Shown here piece after piece: positions 32,479 to 41,015 of a stretch of 64,000 nucleotides of DNA; position 1 is the first letter of the stretch, and each line of letters opens with the position of its first letter. The DNA is from Deltaproteobacteria bacterium (GTDB lineage: Bacteria > Myxococcota_A > UBA9160 > PR03). The notes under the pieces were generated by a model that was not told the origin of the DNA, made no database searches, and saw nothing but the letters and a program-made list of their open reading frames with translations. Position numbers and translations under genes: made by a program. Location of the stretch: positions 1 to 64,000 of the forward strand of contig JAPSFT010000015.1 of NCBI GenBank assembly GCA_035063765.1, written 5' to 3'.

Positions 32479-33494
32479 GCGAGCTCGCCCTGCACCGCCG
32501 CGAGCGCCGCCGGCAGCCGCTCGCGGACCTCGTCGGGGCTCGCCGTCGCCGTTCCGATCTTGCCGACCACGACCCCGGCCGCCGTGTTGGCGAGCACCGC
32601 CGCCTCGAGCAGCGAGCCGCCGGCCCGCAGCGCCAGCGCCAGCACCGCGATCGCGGTGTCGCCCGCCCCCTGCACGTCGAAGACCTCGCGCGCCGGCGTG
32701 GGCACGTCCACGCCCTCGATGTCGTCCCCGAACAGGGTCATGCCGGCGGCCCCGCGCGTGACCGCCAGCGCCGCGCCACCGAGCCGCCGGCGCAGCCGCT
32801 CGGCGGCCCGCGCCAGCTCGTCGCGGGTCTGGATGCGGGCGCCCGCCAGCGCCTCCATCTCGCGCAGGTTCGGCTTGACCAGCGTGGCGCCGCGGTAGGC
32901 CGCGAGGTCGGCCTTCGGGTCCACCGACACCGGCACCCCTGCCGCCTCGAAGCGGCGCATCGCGGCGCGCAGCAGGCGCGGCGCCAGGAGCCCCTTGCCG
33001 TAGTCCTCGAGCACGACGCCGTGGGCCTGCGGGAGGGCGGCGTCGACGGCGGCCAGCAGCGTCCGGGCCAGCCCCGGCGGCACCGCCTCGCTGGTCTCGC
33101 GGTCGAAGCGCACGACCTGCTGCGAGCGCGCCACCACCCGCGTCTTGCGCGTGGTCGGCCGGTCGGGGACGCGGACGATCCCGGCCGGATCGACGCCCAG
33201 CTCGCCGAGCAGCTCGAGCACCCGATCGCCGGCGCGATCGTCACCGATCGCCGCGCAGAAGTCGCAGGACGCCCCGAGCGCCACCGCGTTGCGCACCACG
33301 TTGCCCGCCCCGCCCAGCACCATCGACTCGCGGCGCACGTGCACGACCGGCACCGGCGCCTCCGGGCTCACCCGCTCGACCTCGCCCCACAGGTACTCGT
33401 CGAGCACCACGTCCCCCACCACGAGCAGGCGGACGTGGCGGAAGCCGTCGAGGAGCTTCTCCAGCCGGCGCAGCTCGAGGCGGGCGGGCCTCAT
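32475..33494 (-). CDS. rfaE1: D-glycero-beta-D-manno-heptose-7-phosphate kinase (HldE N-domain type)
   Basis: 339-residue PfkB-family kinase. VLDEYLWGEVERVSPEAPVP (32-51) and the GGAGNVVRNAVALGA segment are typical of RfaE/HldE domain 1; the catalytic QGAGDT motif is near 292. It makes heptose-1,7-bisphosphate for ADP-heptose synthesis. The adenylyltransferase domain found fused in E. coli HldE is absent, so a separate RfaE2/HldC should exist elsewhere. It overlaps its neighbours by four bases on both sides. The two heptosyltransferases a few genes upstream use the product. Confidence 0.9.
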   Translation of the reverse strand: MRPARLELRRLEKLLDGFRHVRLLVVGDVVLDEYLWGEVERVSPEAPVPVVHVRRESMVLGGAGNVVRNAVALGASCDFCAAIGDDRAGDRVLELLGELGVDPAGIVRVPDRPTTRKTRVVARSQQVVRFDRETSEAVPPGLARTLLAAVDAALPQAHGVVLEDYGKGLLAPRLLRAAMRRFEAAGVPVSVDPKADLAAYRGATLVKPNLREMEALAGARIQTRDELARAAERLRRRLGGAALAVTRGAAGMTLFGDDIEGVDVPTPAREVFDVQGAGDTAIAVLALALRAGGSLLEAAVLANTAAGVVVGKIGTATASPDEVRERLPAALAAVQGELA

Positions 33495-34606
33495 CGCGCG
33501 AGCCCCCGGCGCTCGAGGGCGCCGCGCGCCTCCGCAACGCGATCCTCGGGCGCCTGCGTGCGCAGCCAGCCGAGCAGCTCGCGCAGGCCGGCCGCGAGCG
33601 AGGTGCGCGCCTCGAAGCCGAGCTCCCGGGTGATCCGCTCGACGTCGGCGAAGCAGTGCCGGATGTCGCCCGCCCGGAACTGCCCCGTCGACGCCGGTGC
33701 GACGGCCACGCCGAGCGCGCGCGCGAGCGCCTCCGCCACCTCCACGATCGCGGTCGCGCGCCCGGTCCCCACGTTGTAGATGCGCCCCACGGCCTCGTCC
33801 TTCTCCATCGCGAGCAGGTTCGCGGCCACGACGTCCGAGACGTGGACGAAGTCCCGGGTCTGGCGGCCGTCCTCGAAGAGTACCGGGGCGCGGCCGTTGA
33901 GCAGCCGGCTCGAGAAGATCGCGACCACCCCCGTGTAGGGGTTGCCGAGCGCCTGGCGCGTCCCGAAGACGTTGAAGTAGCGCAGCGCCACGGTCGGGAT
34001 GCCGTAGGCGTTCCCGACCGCCAGGAAGAGCTCCTCGTGATCGCGCTTGGTCACCGCGTAGACGGAGGTGGGCGCGATCGGCGCGGACTCCGGGGTCGGG
34101 ACCGGCGCGAGCGGCCGCCCGCGCGCGTCCTCGGGCTCCCAGCGGCGCGCCTCGAGCTGCGCGGCCGGCCGCAGGCCGGGGTGGACCGTCCGGCCCTCCG
34201 CGTCCCGGTACGCGCCCTCCCCGTAGAGCGACATCGACGACGCCACGACCACGCGCCGGAGCTGGCCGCGCCGCTCCACGAGCTCCTCGAGCAGCACGGC
34301 CGCGCCGAGCGTGTTCGCGGACACGTAGCGTTCGATCTCGTACATCGACTGGCCGACGCCGACCGCCGCGGCCTCGTGGAAGACGGCCTCGACGTCCGCG
34401 AGCGCGTTGCGCACGGCCGCGCGATCGCGCAGGTCGGCGACGCGCAGGTCGACCGCGGGTGGCAGCCACGGCGGCGGCTTGCGCTCGGGACCGTGCACCT
34501 GCGCCTCGAGCGCGTCGAGCACCCGGACCTCGTGGCCGCGCGCGAGCAGCGCATCGACCAGGTGCGAGCCGATGAAGCCGGCGCCCCCCGTGACCAGCAC
34601 CCTCAC
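33491..34606 (-). CDS. NAD-dependent nucleotide-sugar epimerase (dTDP-L-rhamnose 4-epimerase-like)
   Basis: 371-residue extended SDR. TGGAGFIGSH (6-15) binds NAD, and YAVTK carries the catalytic Tyr and Lys, with SSMSLYG supplying the Ser. The pattern EAAAVGVGQSMYEI, YFNVFGTRQALGNPYTGV and FEDGRQTRDFVHV resembles WbiB-type dTDP-L-rhamnose 4-epimerases. The cysteine pairs I associate with that group (after SLYGEGAY) are missing here, so substrate is uncertain; UDP-sugar epimerase or dehydratase are alternatives. GTG start; overlaps both neighbours by four bases. Confidence 0.85.
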   Translation of the reverse strand: MRVLVTGGAGFIGSHLVDALLARGHEVRVLDALEAQVHGPERKPPPWLPPAVDLRVADLRDRAAVRNALADVEAVFHEAAAVGVGQSMYEIERYVSANTLGAAVLLEELVERRGQLRRVVVASSMSLYGEGAYRDAEGRTVHPGLRPAAQLEARRWEPEDARGRPLAPVPTPESAPIAPTSVYAVTKRDHEELFLAVGNAYGIPTVALRYFNVFGTRQALGNPYTGVVAIFSSRLLNGRAPVLFEDGRQTRDFVHVSDVVAANLLAMEKDEAVGRIYNVGTGRATAIVEVAEALARALGVAVAPASTGQFRAGDIRHCFADVERITRELGFEARTSLAAGLRELLGWLRTQAPEDRVAEARGALERRGLAR

Positions 34607-35574
34607 GCCGCACCCTCCGCCTGCGCCCGGATGCCCGCGAGCCCCCAGGACGCCGGGCAGCCGCGCAGGTGCCAGGCGAGGATCGCCGCGCGCTCGCGCC
34701 AGCGCTCGCGCTCACGCGGCACGACGAGCGCGAGCGGTGCCAGCGCGAGCAGGGCGAGCACGAGCTTCGCCACCCGCACGGCGACGACGGCGGCGGCGCG
34801 GCCCGCCCCGCGGCGCTTGCGGAAGAAGTGGTAGAGCGAGCGGTGGTACTCGATGCGGGTCGCGAGCGGGACGCGCTTCTTGGTGGTGGCGCCGTGGTGG
34901 TGGAGCAGGCGCGCCTCGGGCAGGTGCACGACGCGCCAGCCCGCCGCGCGCATCGCGAACAGCCAGTCCGTCTCCTCGAGGAAGAAGAAGTAGTCCTCGG
35001 GCAGCGGGCCGACGGCCTCCAGCGCCTCGCGGCGCGCCACCATGCAGGCGCCGAGCACCGCCTCGACCTCGAGGGGTCCGTCGTGGCGGAAGCGCTTCGA
35101 GGGGAAGCGGCGCGGCCACACGCTCTCGAGCACCCCGCGCGGCACCAGCTCGCCGAGCAGCGTCGGCGCGTTGTGGATGCTGTTCTGGAGCCGCCCGTCG
35201 GGGTGCAGGAGCTGGGGCCCCACGACGCCGACGCCGGGGTGCGCGTCCAGGTGCCGCACGCAGGCTTCGAAGCAGCCCGGCAGGACCTCGGTGTCGTTGT
35301 TGAGGAGGGCGACGTAGCGACCGCGCGCCCGGGCGAGGCCGGCGTTGTTGCCCGCCGCGAAGCCGAGGTTGCGCGGGAGCGCCACCAGCTCGGCCCACGG
35401 GAAGCGCTCCCGCACCGCCGCGACGGTCCCGTCGCCCGAGCCGTTGTCGACGACCAGCGTCTCGACCGCGAGCGAGGCCCCGGGGCCGCGCAGGGCGCGC
35501 TCGATCGAGGCCAGGCAGGCGAGCACGAGCTCGCGCCCGTTCCAGGTGAGCAGCACGATCGAGAGGTCGCTCAC
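34603..35574 (-). CDS. Family 2 glycosyltransferase, rhamnosyltransferase-like (WbbL type)
   Basis: 323 residues. DLSIVLLTWNGRELVLACLA at the N-terminus, VVDNGSGDGT near 45-54, NLGFAAGNNAGL, and ALLNNDTEV (metal site) are the motifs of the WbbL/RfbF rhamnosyltransferase group; FFLEETDWLFAMRAAGW follows. A hydrophobic C-terminal segment (about 270-295) may anchor it to the inner membrane. The neighbouring rhamnose-epimerase-like gene fits a deoxysugar-containing core or O-chain. GTG start. Confidence 0.87.
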   Translation of the reverse strand: MSDLSIVLLTWNGRELVLACLASIERALRGPGASLAVETLVVDNGSGDGTVAAVRERFPWAELVALPRNLGFAAGNNAGLARARGRYVALLNNDTEVLPGCFEACVRHLDAHPGVGVVGPQLLHPDGRLQNSIHNAPTLLGELVPRGVLESVWPRRFPSKRFRHDGPLEVEAVLGACMVARREALEAVGPLPEDYFFFLEETDWLFAMRAAGWRVVHLPEARLLHHHGATTKKRVPLATRIEYHRSLYHFFRKRRGAGRAAAVVAVRVAKLVLALLALAPLALVVPRERERWRERAAILAWHLRGCPASWGLAGIRAQAEGAA

Positions 35575-36668
35575 GCCGGCACCGAGCGGCGTCGCGCCGG
35601 CGCCAGCGGCGCCGCGGGCTCGCGCAGCAGCTGCCGCGCCGCGTCGCCGCGGAAGCCTTCGGGATCGCGGAACGCCTCGACGGCTGCGGCGGCCACGCGC
35701 TCGCTCGCAATCCCCGTCATGCAGCGGTGGTCGATCGGGCAGCGGCGCCGGTAGCAGGGCCGGCACCCGACGTCGGCGGCGAAGGCCCGGACCCGCTCCA
35801 GGTTCCAGCTCGTCTTGGCGAGGCTGGTCGGGCCGAAGAGCGCGAGCACGGGCACGCCGAACGCCACCGCCACGTGGCGTGCGCCGGCGTCGTTGCAGAC
35901 CAGCACACGCGCGCGCCGCACCACCGCCTTGAGGGCGCCGAGGTCGAGCCGCCCCGTGAGGAGCGCGGCTGGCGCGCGCATCGCCGCGGCGAGCGCGCTG
36001 GCGAGCGGCGCCTCGTCGGGCGCGCCGATCACCGCCACCCGCGCGCCTGCCGCCGCCAGCGCGTCGCCCACCGCGGCGAAGCGCTCCGGGGGCCAGCGCT
36101 TCGCGGGCCCGAACGAGGCGCCCGGCGCCAGCAGCGCGAGCGGCTCGCCGGCACCGATCCCGGCCGCAGCCAGCGCGTGGCGCGCGGCCTGCTCCTCCTC
36201 GTCGCGGACGAAGAGCTCGAGGTGGGGGCCCTGCGCAGGGCAACCCGCGGCCGCGACGACGTCGAGCACCTGCTGCTCGCGCGGCACGAGACCGGGGCGC
36301 GGCGCGACCGCGACGTGGAGCAGCACGCGGCGACCCTGGGTGGCATGGCCCACGATCCGCCCGACGCCGGCGCAGCGCATGAGGAGCGCCGAGGAGAAGG
36401 AGTCGGGCAGGCACAGGCCGAGCTCGAAGCGGCGCGCGCGCAGCCCGACGCCCTCGCGCACGAGGGCGCCCGCCCCGCGCCCCGCCGAGGCCAGCGGCAC
36501 GATCTCGTCGATCCAGGGTGCCCCCCGGAGCAGCGGCGCGAGGGAGGCCTTCACGTGCACGGCGACGTGGGCGCCCGGGCGCCCGGCGCGCAGCGCGCGC
36601 AGGCCGGGCGTGGCCATCACGACGTCGCCCGCCCAGTTGGGAGCGCGCACCAGGATGCGCTCGGCCAC
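35571..36668 (-). CDS. waaF: LPS heptosyltransferase II-like (glycosyltransferase family 9)
   Basis: 365 residues, GT-B fold. RILVRAPNWAGDVVMATPGL at the N-terminus is the family 9 signature; NDAGARHVAVAFGVPVLALF and the cysteine-rich CRPCYRRRCPIDHRCM follow in the C-terminal domain, as in WaaF. It transfers the second L-glycero-D-manno-heptose from ADP-heptose to the inner core. GTG start with GGAGG four bases upstream. A C-terminal Arg/Ala tail of about 40 residues is extra. Confidence 0.9.
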   Translation of the reverse strand: MAERILVRAPNWAGDVVMATPGLRALRAGRPGAHVAVHVKASLAPLLRGAPWIDEIVPLASAGRGAGALVREGVGLRARRFELGLCLPDSFSSALLMRCAGVGRIVGHATQGRRVLLHVAVAPRPGLVPREQQVLDVVAAAGCPAQGPHLELFVRDEEEQAARHALAAAGIGAGEPLALLAPGASFGPAKRWPPERFAAVGDALAAAGARVAVIGAPDEAPLASALAAAMRAPAALLTGRLDLGALKAVVRRARVLVCNDAGARHVAVAFGVPVLALFGPTSLAKTSWNLERVRAFAADVGCRPCYRRRCPIDHRCMTGIASERVAAAAVEAFRDPEGFRGDAARQLLREPAAPLAPARRRSVPA

Positions 36669-36719
36669 CAGCCCTCCGCCCGGCGGCCGCCCCTCGGGCG
36701 CCGCTTCGCGAGACGGGTA

Positions 36720-37799
36720 CTACCCCGGCTCGGGGGCCGCCAGCAGCGCGCGCGCCGCCGCGAGCACGGCGTCCGGCCCGATCCGCGCCATGCAGGGGGC
36801 CGACGCGCACCCGCGCCGGCAGGGGCTGCACGCCACCGGGACGCGCACGGAGCGCGAGGGGGTGCCCGGATGCGGTGCGTTCTCGACCGGATCGGTCGGG
36901 CCGAGCAGCTGCACGACCGGCGTTCCCACCAGCGAGGCGACGTGCAGCGGCCCGCTGTCGCTGCCGAGGAAGAGCCGCGCCTGCCCGAGCAGCGCCGCCA
37001 GCTCGCCGAGGCCGGCCGTGGCGGGCGCGAGCCGGGCCGCGCCGTCCGATCCCGCGACGATCGCCTCGGCGAGCGCGCGCTCCTCCGCGGCAGCGCCGTG
37101 GCTCACCAGAACGCGCTGGCCCTCCGCGGCCAGGCCCCTCGCGACGGCGGCCCAGGCGCCGGCGCTCCAGCGCTTGTGCGGCGTATCGGCGCTGGTGCCC
37201 GGGTGCAGCACGACCGGCGCTGGGCCCGGGCCGAGCGCGTCGCCGAGCCGCCGGCGGGCGTCGCCCCCCGCGCGCAGCGGTGCTGCGTCCGGCGCCACCG
37301 GCACGCCCAGGAACTCGACCAGGGCGAGGTTGCGAGCAAAGCGCGACAGCCGCCTGGCCGCGAGCTTCGCGCGGGCGGTCGCGAGCCACCAGGCGCCCTC
37401 GCGCGCAAACGGGGCCGCATAGCCCACCCGCACCGGCGCCCCGCTCGCGCGCGCGAGCAGCGCGCTCTTCCCGATCGAGTGGAAGTCGACGACGAGGTCG
37501 AAGCGGCGCCGGCGCAGCGCGCGCACGCACCCGAGGAGCGCCGCGGCGAAGCGGCCCGGGCGCAGCCGGCGCAGGGCGCCGGCGAGCTCCGCGCGCGGGA
37601 AGACGAGCACCTCGTCGACCCAGGGCTGTCCTTCGACGGCGCTGCGCGACGCCGGCTCGACGAGCCAGGCCACGTGCGCGCCCGGGTACGCGGCGCGCAG
37701 CGCCGAGGCGGCCGGCAGGGTGCGTACCACGTCCCCGATCGCGCCGAGGCGCACGAGCAGGATCCGGTCGGCCGCGGGCGGGTGCCGGAGCGGGTTCAC
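36720..37799 (-). CDS. LPS heptosyltransferase (family 9), WaaC-like
   Basis: 359 residues from the GTG at 37799 (VNPLRHPPAADRILLVRLGAIGD). GT9 motifs: LLVRLGAIGDVVRTLPAASA, FDLVVDFHSIGKSALLA, and SDSGPLHVASLVGTPVVQLL. Like the neighbouring waaF gene it has a Cys-rich stretch near the end (CSPCRRGCASAPCM). It probably adds the first or a further heptose. In-frame codons run 55 further upstream but are Arg-rich and unlike the family. It is 51 bases ahead of waaF and divergent from lptF. Confidence 0.88.
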   Translation of the reverse strand: MNPLRHPPAADRILLVRLGAIGDVVRTLPAASALRAAYPGAHVAWLVEPASRSAVEGQPWVDEVLVFPRAELAGALRRLRPGRFAAALLGCVRALRRRRFDLVVDFHSIGKSALLARASGAPVRVGYAAPFAREGAWWLATARAKLAARRLSRFARNLALVEFLGVPVAPDAAPLRAGGDARRRLGDALGPGPAPVVLHPGTSADTPHKRWSAGAWAAVARGLAAEGQRVLVSHGAAAEERALAEAIVAGSDGAARLAPATAGLGELAALLGQARLFLGSDSGPLHVASLVGTPVVQLLGPTDPVENAPHPGTPSRSVRVPVACSPCRRGCASAPCMARIGPDAVLAAARALLAAPEPG

Positions 37800-37933
37800 G
37801 CAGATGGCCAGGAATCGACCTCCGGAGTGCTGGGGCCGCGATCGCCGGGGACGCGCTCGCCCGGTCGCGCGGCCCCGCCGCCTCGCACGCGCCGCCGCCT
37901 CCGTGCGCTTCGGCACCCTGCGGACGGCCCGGT

Positions 37934-37939
37934 TAGCAT
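37934..37939 (+). promoter_or_regulatory. Candidate -10 of lptF, short-leader or leaderless
   Basis: TAGCAT lies eight bases before the lptF ATG in the 148-base divergent gap (37800-37947). No Shine-Dalgarno sequence separates it from the ATG. The best -35 is weak (TTCGGC, 19 bases away), so this is tentative. Confidence 0.35.
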
Positions 37940-37947
37940 ACGCGCCG

Positions 37948-39069
37948 ATGCGCGTCTCCCGCACGCTGGCCGCCTCCGTCGCCGGAGAGATCGCGCTCTA
38001 CGCGGGCCTCGGCTTCGCCGGCTTCGTCGTGATCATGCTGGCCCAGAACCTGGCGCAGCGGCTTCCCGCCCTGCTGGCGGTCGGCTTCTCGTGGAGCGAC
38101 GTGTTCGAGCTGCTCGGCACCCTGATGCCGCTGGTGGCCGCCTACTCGATCCCGGTCGGCTTCCTGTTCGGCGTGCTGGCGGCGGCCGCGCGCCAGTCGG
38201 CGGACGCCGAGCTCACGGCGATGCGCGCCTGCGGGCTCGGGCTCGGGGCGGTGCTCGGCCCCGCGCTCGCGCTCGGGGTTCTCGTCTCGGTCGCGACCGG
38301 CCTCCTGATGGTCCACGGCGAGCCGGCCGCGCGGCGCGAGCTGCGCAGCCTGCTGGCCGAGGTGGCCTCGCGCGGCGGGCTGCTCGAGCCGGGCCGCTTC
38401 CGCGCGATCGGCCCGCGCGTCGTCTACGTGCAGGCACGCGACCGCGAGAACGGGCTGCGCCGGATCCTGGTGGCCGACCGCAGCGACCCCAGGCGCCCGT
38501 TCCTGGTCTTTGCCGAGCAGGGGCGCTTCCACTTCGACCCCGGCACGACCACGATCCGGCTCGAGCTCGAGCACGGCGACGTCCACTTCGAGAACCGGGA
38601 CGCCGAGCACCACCAGCGGATCGTCTTCGACCGCTTCGAGTACGCGATCGACGCCACGGCGCTGTTCGAGCGCGGCGGCAGTACGCGCCCGCGCGAGATG
38701 CGCTTCGACGAGCTGCGCGAGGCGATCGCGGAGGCCGACCAGGGCACGCTCGACGCCGCCGCGCGCGGCGGCCGCGACCCGAACGACTTCCGCGCCCAGT
38801 ACCACCGGCGGCTCGCGCTGCCCTTCGCGCCGCTGCTCTTCGCGGTGCTCGGCGTCGCACTCGGCTCGAGCCGCACGCGCGCAGCCCGCTCCTGGGGCTT
38901 CCTGGCCTGCGCCTTCCTGACCGCCGCCTACTACACGCTGCTCACCTTCGGCGAGTTCCTCGGCGAGAGCGGCAGCCTGCCGCCGGCGTTCGCGCTCTGG
39001 GTGCCGAACGCGGCGTTCGCCCTCGCCGCCGGGGTGCTGCTCTGGCGCCTGCGGCGCACGGCCTCGTAG
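37948..39069 (+). CDS. lptF: LPS export permease LptF/LptG family
   Basis: 373 residues. Part of the LptB2FG complex that extracts LPS from the inner membrane. The layout is three N-terminal transmembrane helices (within about 8-120), a periplasmic beta-jellyroll domain (about 125-275) and three C-terminal helices. Typical segments are YSIPVGFLFGVLAAAARQSADAELTAMRACG and RRLALPFAPLLFAVLGVALG. Only one of the F/G pair is here; a partner should be elsewhere. It is followed 31 bases later by the Kdo-kinase-like gene, probably co-transcribed. Confidence 0.92.
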   Translation: MRVSRTLAASVAGEIALYAGLGFAGFVVIMLAQNLAQRLPALLAVGFSWSDVFELLGTLMPLVAAYSIPVGFLFGVLAAAARQSADAELTAMRACGLGLGAVLGPALALGVLVSVATGLLMVHGEPAARRELRSLLAEVASRGGLLEPGRFRAIGPRVVYVQARDRENGLRRILVADRSDPRRPFLVFAEQGRFHFDPGTTTIRLELEHGDVHFENRDAEHHQRIVFDRFEYAIDATALFERGGSTRPREMRFDELREAIAEADQGTLDAAARGGRDPNDFRAQYHRRLALPFAPLLFAVLGVALGSSRTRAARSWGFLACAFLTAAYYTLLTFGEFLGESGSLPPAFALWVPNAAFALAAGVLLWRLRRTAS

Positions 39070-39100
39070 GCCGCCCGGGGCAGCGGAGGTGGGATCACCC

Positions 39101-39943
39101 GTGAGCGCACCCCCGCGGCATCCCGCGCCCGCCGGCTTCGCCTGGCGCGAGGCGCCGGGCCTGCGGATCGCCGCCGACGCCGCGCTCGAGCCCGCGCTGG
39201 CCGCCGCCGGCCTGCTCGACCCCGAGCGGGTGCGCGCGCGGCTCGCCGAGGCGCAGGGTGCGCGGGGCCGGGCGCCGATCGCCGTCGCCACGCTCGCGGG
39301 CGGGGCCGGCCGCGTGGCGCTGCGCGGGCTCCGGCGCGGCGGCTGGCTCGCGCCGCTCCTCGGCGGTGCGCTCGCGGACGCGCGCCGCCCCTTCACCGAG
39401 CTCGCCGTGACGGCGCGCCTGCGCGGGGCCGGCGCCCCGGTACCGCGGCCGCTCTTCGCCATCGCCTGGCGCCGCGGCGCCGTCTGGAACGCCGCGCTCG
39501 GGACCGCCTTCGTCGACGATGCCGTCGACGCCGCGACGCTGCTCGCCGCGCCGCCGCCGCGCGTCCACCTGCGCCGGATCCTGGCCGCCTCCGGCCAGGC
39601 CGTGCGCCGCTTCCACGACGTCGGCGGCGCCCACCCGGACCTGCACGCGGGCAACCTCCTCGTCCGCGACGGCGGCGAGCGGGTCGCCGTCTGGATCGTC
39701 GACCTCGACGGCGCGCGTGCCGGCGCTCCGCAGGGCGCGGCGGCGCGCATGGCCCAGCTCATGCGCCTGTACCGCTCGCTCCACAAGCGCGGCCTGCTCG
39801 CGGCCGCCGGCGGACCACGCGGTGCCCTCTGGTTCCTGCGCGCCTACACGGCCGGCGATCGCGCGCTCCGCCAGGCGCTGCTCGCACGGCTCCCCGCCGA
39901 GCGCCGGCGGCTCGCGCGACACGCCCTCCTGTACCCCTCCTGA
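39101..39943 (+). CDS. kdkA: Kdo kinase-like / WaaP-family LPS kinase
   Basis: 280 residues with a small protein-kinase fold. The catalytic loop HPDLHAGN (178-185) and metal site DLDG (201-204) are intact, and LRRGGWLAPLLGG (77-89) matches the RGG motif of KdkA. It phosphorylates Kdo or heptose in the inner core. I chose the GTG at 39101 because GGAGG (39085-39089) is well placed for it; an in-frame GTG at 39089 is the alternative. Its stop lies inside a hairpin shared with the convergent lpxK. Confidence 0.85.
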   Translation: MSAPPRHPAPAGFAWREAPGLRIAADAALEPALAAAGLLDPERVRARLAEAQGARGRAPIAVATLAGGAGRVALRGLRRGGWLAPLLGGALADARRPFTELAVTARLRGAGAPVPRPLFAIAWRRGAVWNAALGTAFVDDAVDAATLLAAPPPRVHLRRILAASGQAVRRFHDVGGAHPDLHAGNLLVRDGGERVAVWIVDLDGARAGAPQGAAARMAQLMRLYRSLHKRGLLAAAGGPRGALWFLRAYTAGDRALRQALLARLPAERRRLARHALLYPS

Positions 39944-39954
39944 GGGGCTACAGG
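39928..39954. terminator. Convergent hairpin spanning both stop codons
   Basis: CCTGTA-CCCCT, loop CCTG, AGGGG-(C)-TACAGG: an 11-bp stem with one bulged base. It contains the stop codons of the Kdo-kinase-like gene (39941-39943) and lpxK (39948-39950). There is no T-tract on either side, so it may act as a Rho-assisted terminator or 3'-end stabiliser for both transcripts. Confidence 0.55.
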
Positions 39955-41015
39955 CGCGCGCCGAGCCAGCCCAGGAACGCCTCCGGTTCGGCGAGCTCGA
40001 GCTCGATCGCGAGGACCTGCAGATCCACGCCCTCGCACCAGCTCGGGAGGATCTTCACGGCGTCCTTCTCGGTCGTGACCCAGAGCCCGGCCAGGCGGCG
40101 GAGGTCCTCGGGTCGATAGCGGTGATGGTCCGGGAAGGTGCGCTCGGCGGTGACCTGCGCGCCGAGCGCCTGCACCGTGCGGCGCAGGGCAGCGGGCCGG
40201 GCGAGGCCCGAGAGCAGGCCGAGCGGGCGGCCGGCCAGCCAGACCGGCGCGCGCGGGGCCCCGCCGCGCAGCGGCCGCAGCGACACCGGCCGGCGGCGGG
40301 CTGCGAAACGCGGAGCATCCGGTGCCGCGCGCTCCAGACGCTCGGCGTCGCGCTCCGGAAGCGGGCCGTCGACGACGAGCAGCGCGTCGGCGCGGCGCAC
40401 CTCGCCGAGGCGCTCGCGCAGGGGGCCCAGCGGCAGGAGCCGGCCGCTGCCGAGCCCGCCGCCGTCGAAGACCAGCAGCTCGACGTCGCGCGCGAGGCGG
40501 TGGTGCTGGAAGCCGTCGTCGAGCACCAGCACGTCGCAGCCGAAGAGCGTCACGGCGTGCTGGCCGACCCGCGCGCGGTCGCGGCCGACGAGAACCGGCA
40601 CGCCGGGCGCGTGCGCAGCCAGCACGGCCGGCTCGTCGCCCGCCTCGTGCGGCCACGCCCGGACGTGCCGCCCGTCCGAGACCACCAGCACCTCGTGACG
40701 GCCGCGCCGCCCGTAGCCGCGGCTCGCGATCGCGACCGCGTGGCCGCGCGCGCGCAGGGCCGACGCCACCCACGCCGCCGCCGGTGTCTTCCCGGAGCCC
40801 CCGACGACCACGCTGCCGACGCTGACCACGCGGCACGGCAGGCGCGCGGGCGCTCGGAAGCGCGCGCCCCGCGCGTGGCGGTGCAGCCAGGCCCCCGCCT
40901 CCCAGGCCCAGGCGGCCGGCGCCAGCGGCGCTCGCGCCGCGCGCGCGAGCGGGCCGGGGGCCGGATCCTCGAGCCAGCCCGGCGCCCGCGGTGATCCCAC
41001 GCCGATTCGTGTCAA
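39948..41015 (-). CDS. lpxK: Tetraacyldisaccharide 4'-kinase
   Basis: Phosphorylates the 4' position of the lipid A disaccharide at the inner membrane. 355 residues. The P-loop-like SVGSVVVGGSGKTPAAAWV is near 70-88, and VLDDGFQHHRLARDVELLVFD near 170-190 is the family signature. The C-terminus carries FPDHHRYRPEDL and VTTEKDAVKI. The TTG at 41015 overlaps the kdtA stop (TTGA), as at other junctions here; the GTG at 41000 is a plausible alternative. Confidence 0.94.
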   Translation of the reverse strand: MTRIGVGSPRAPGWLEDPAPGPLARAARAPLAPAAWAWEAGAWLHRHARGARFRAPARLPCRVVSVGSVVVGGSGKTPAAAWVASALRARGHAVAIASRGYGRRGRHEVLVVSDGRHVRAWPHEAGDEPAVLAAHAPGVPVLVGRDRARVGQHAVTLFGCDVLVLDDGFQHHRLARDVELLVFDGGGLGSGRLLPLGPLRERLGEVRRADALLVVDGPLPERDAERLERAAPDAPRFAARRRPVSLRPLRGGAPRAPVWLAGRPLGLLSGLARPAALRRTVQALGAQVTAERTFPDHHRYRPEDLRRLAGLWVTTEKDAVKILPSWCEGVDLQVLAIELELAEPEAFLGWLGARL

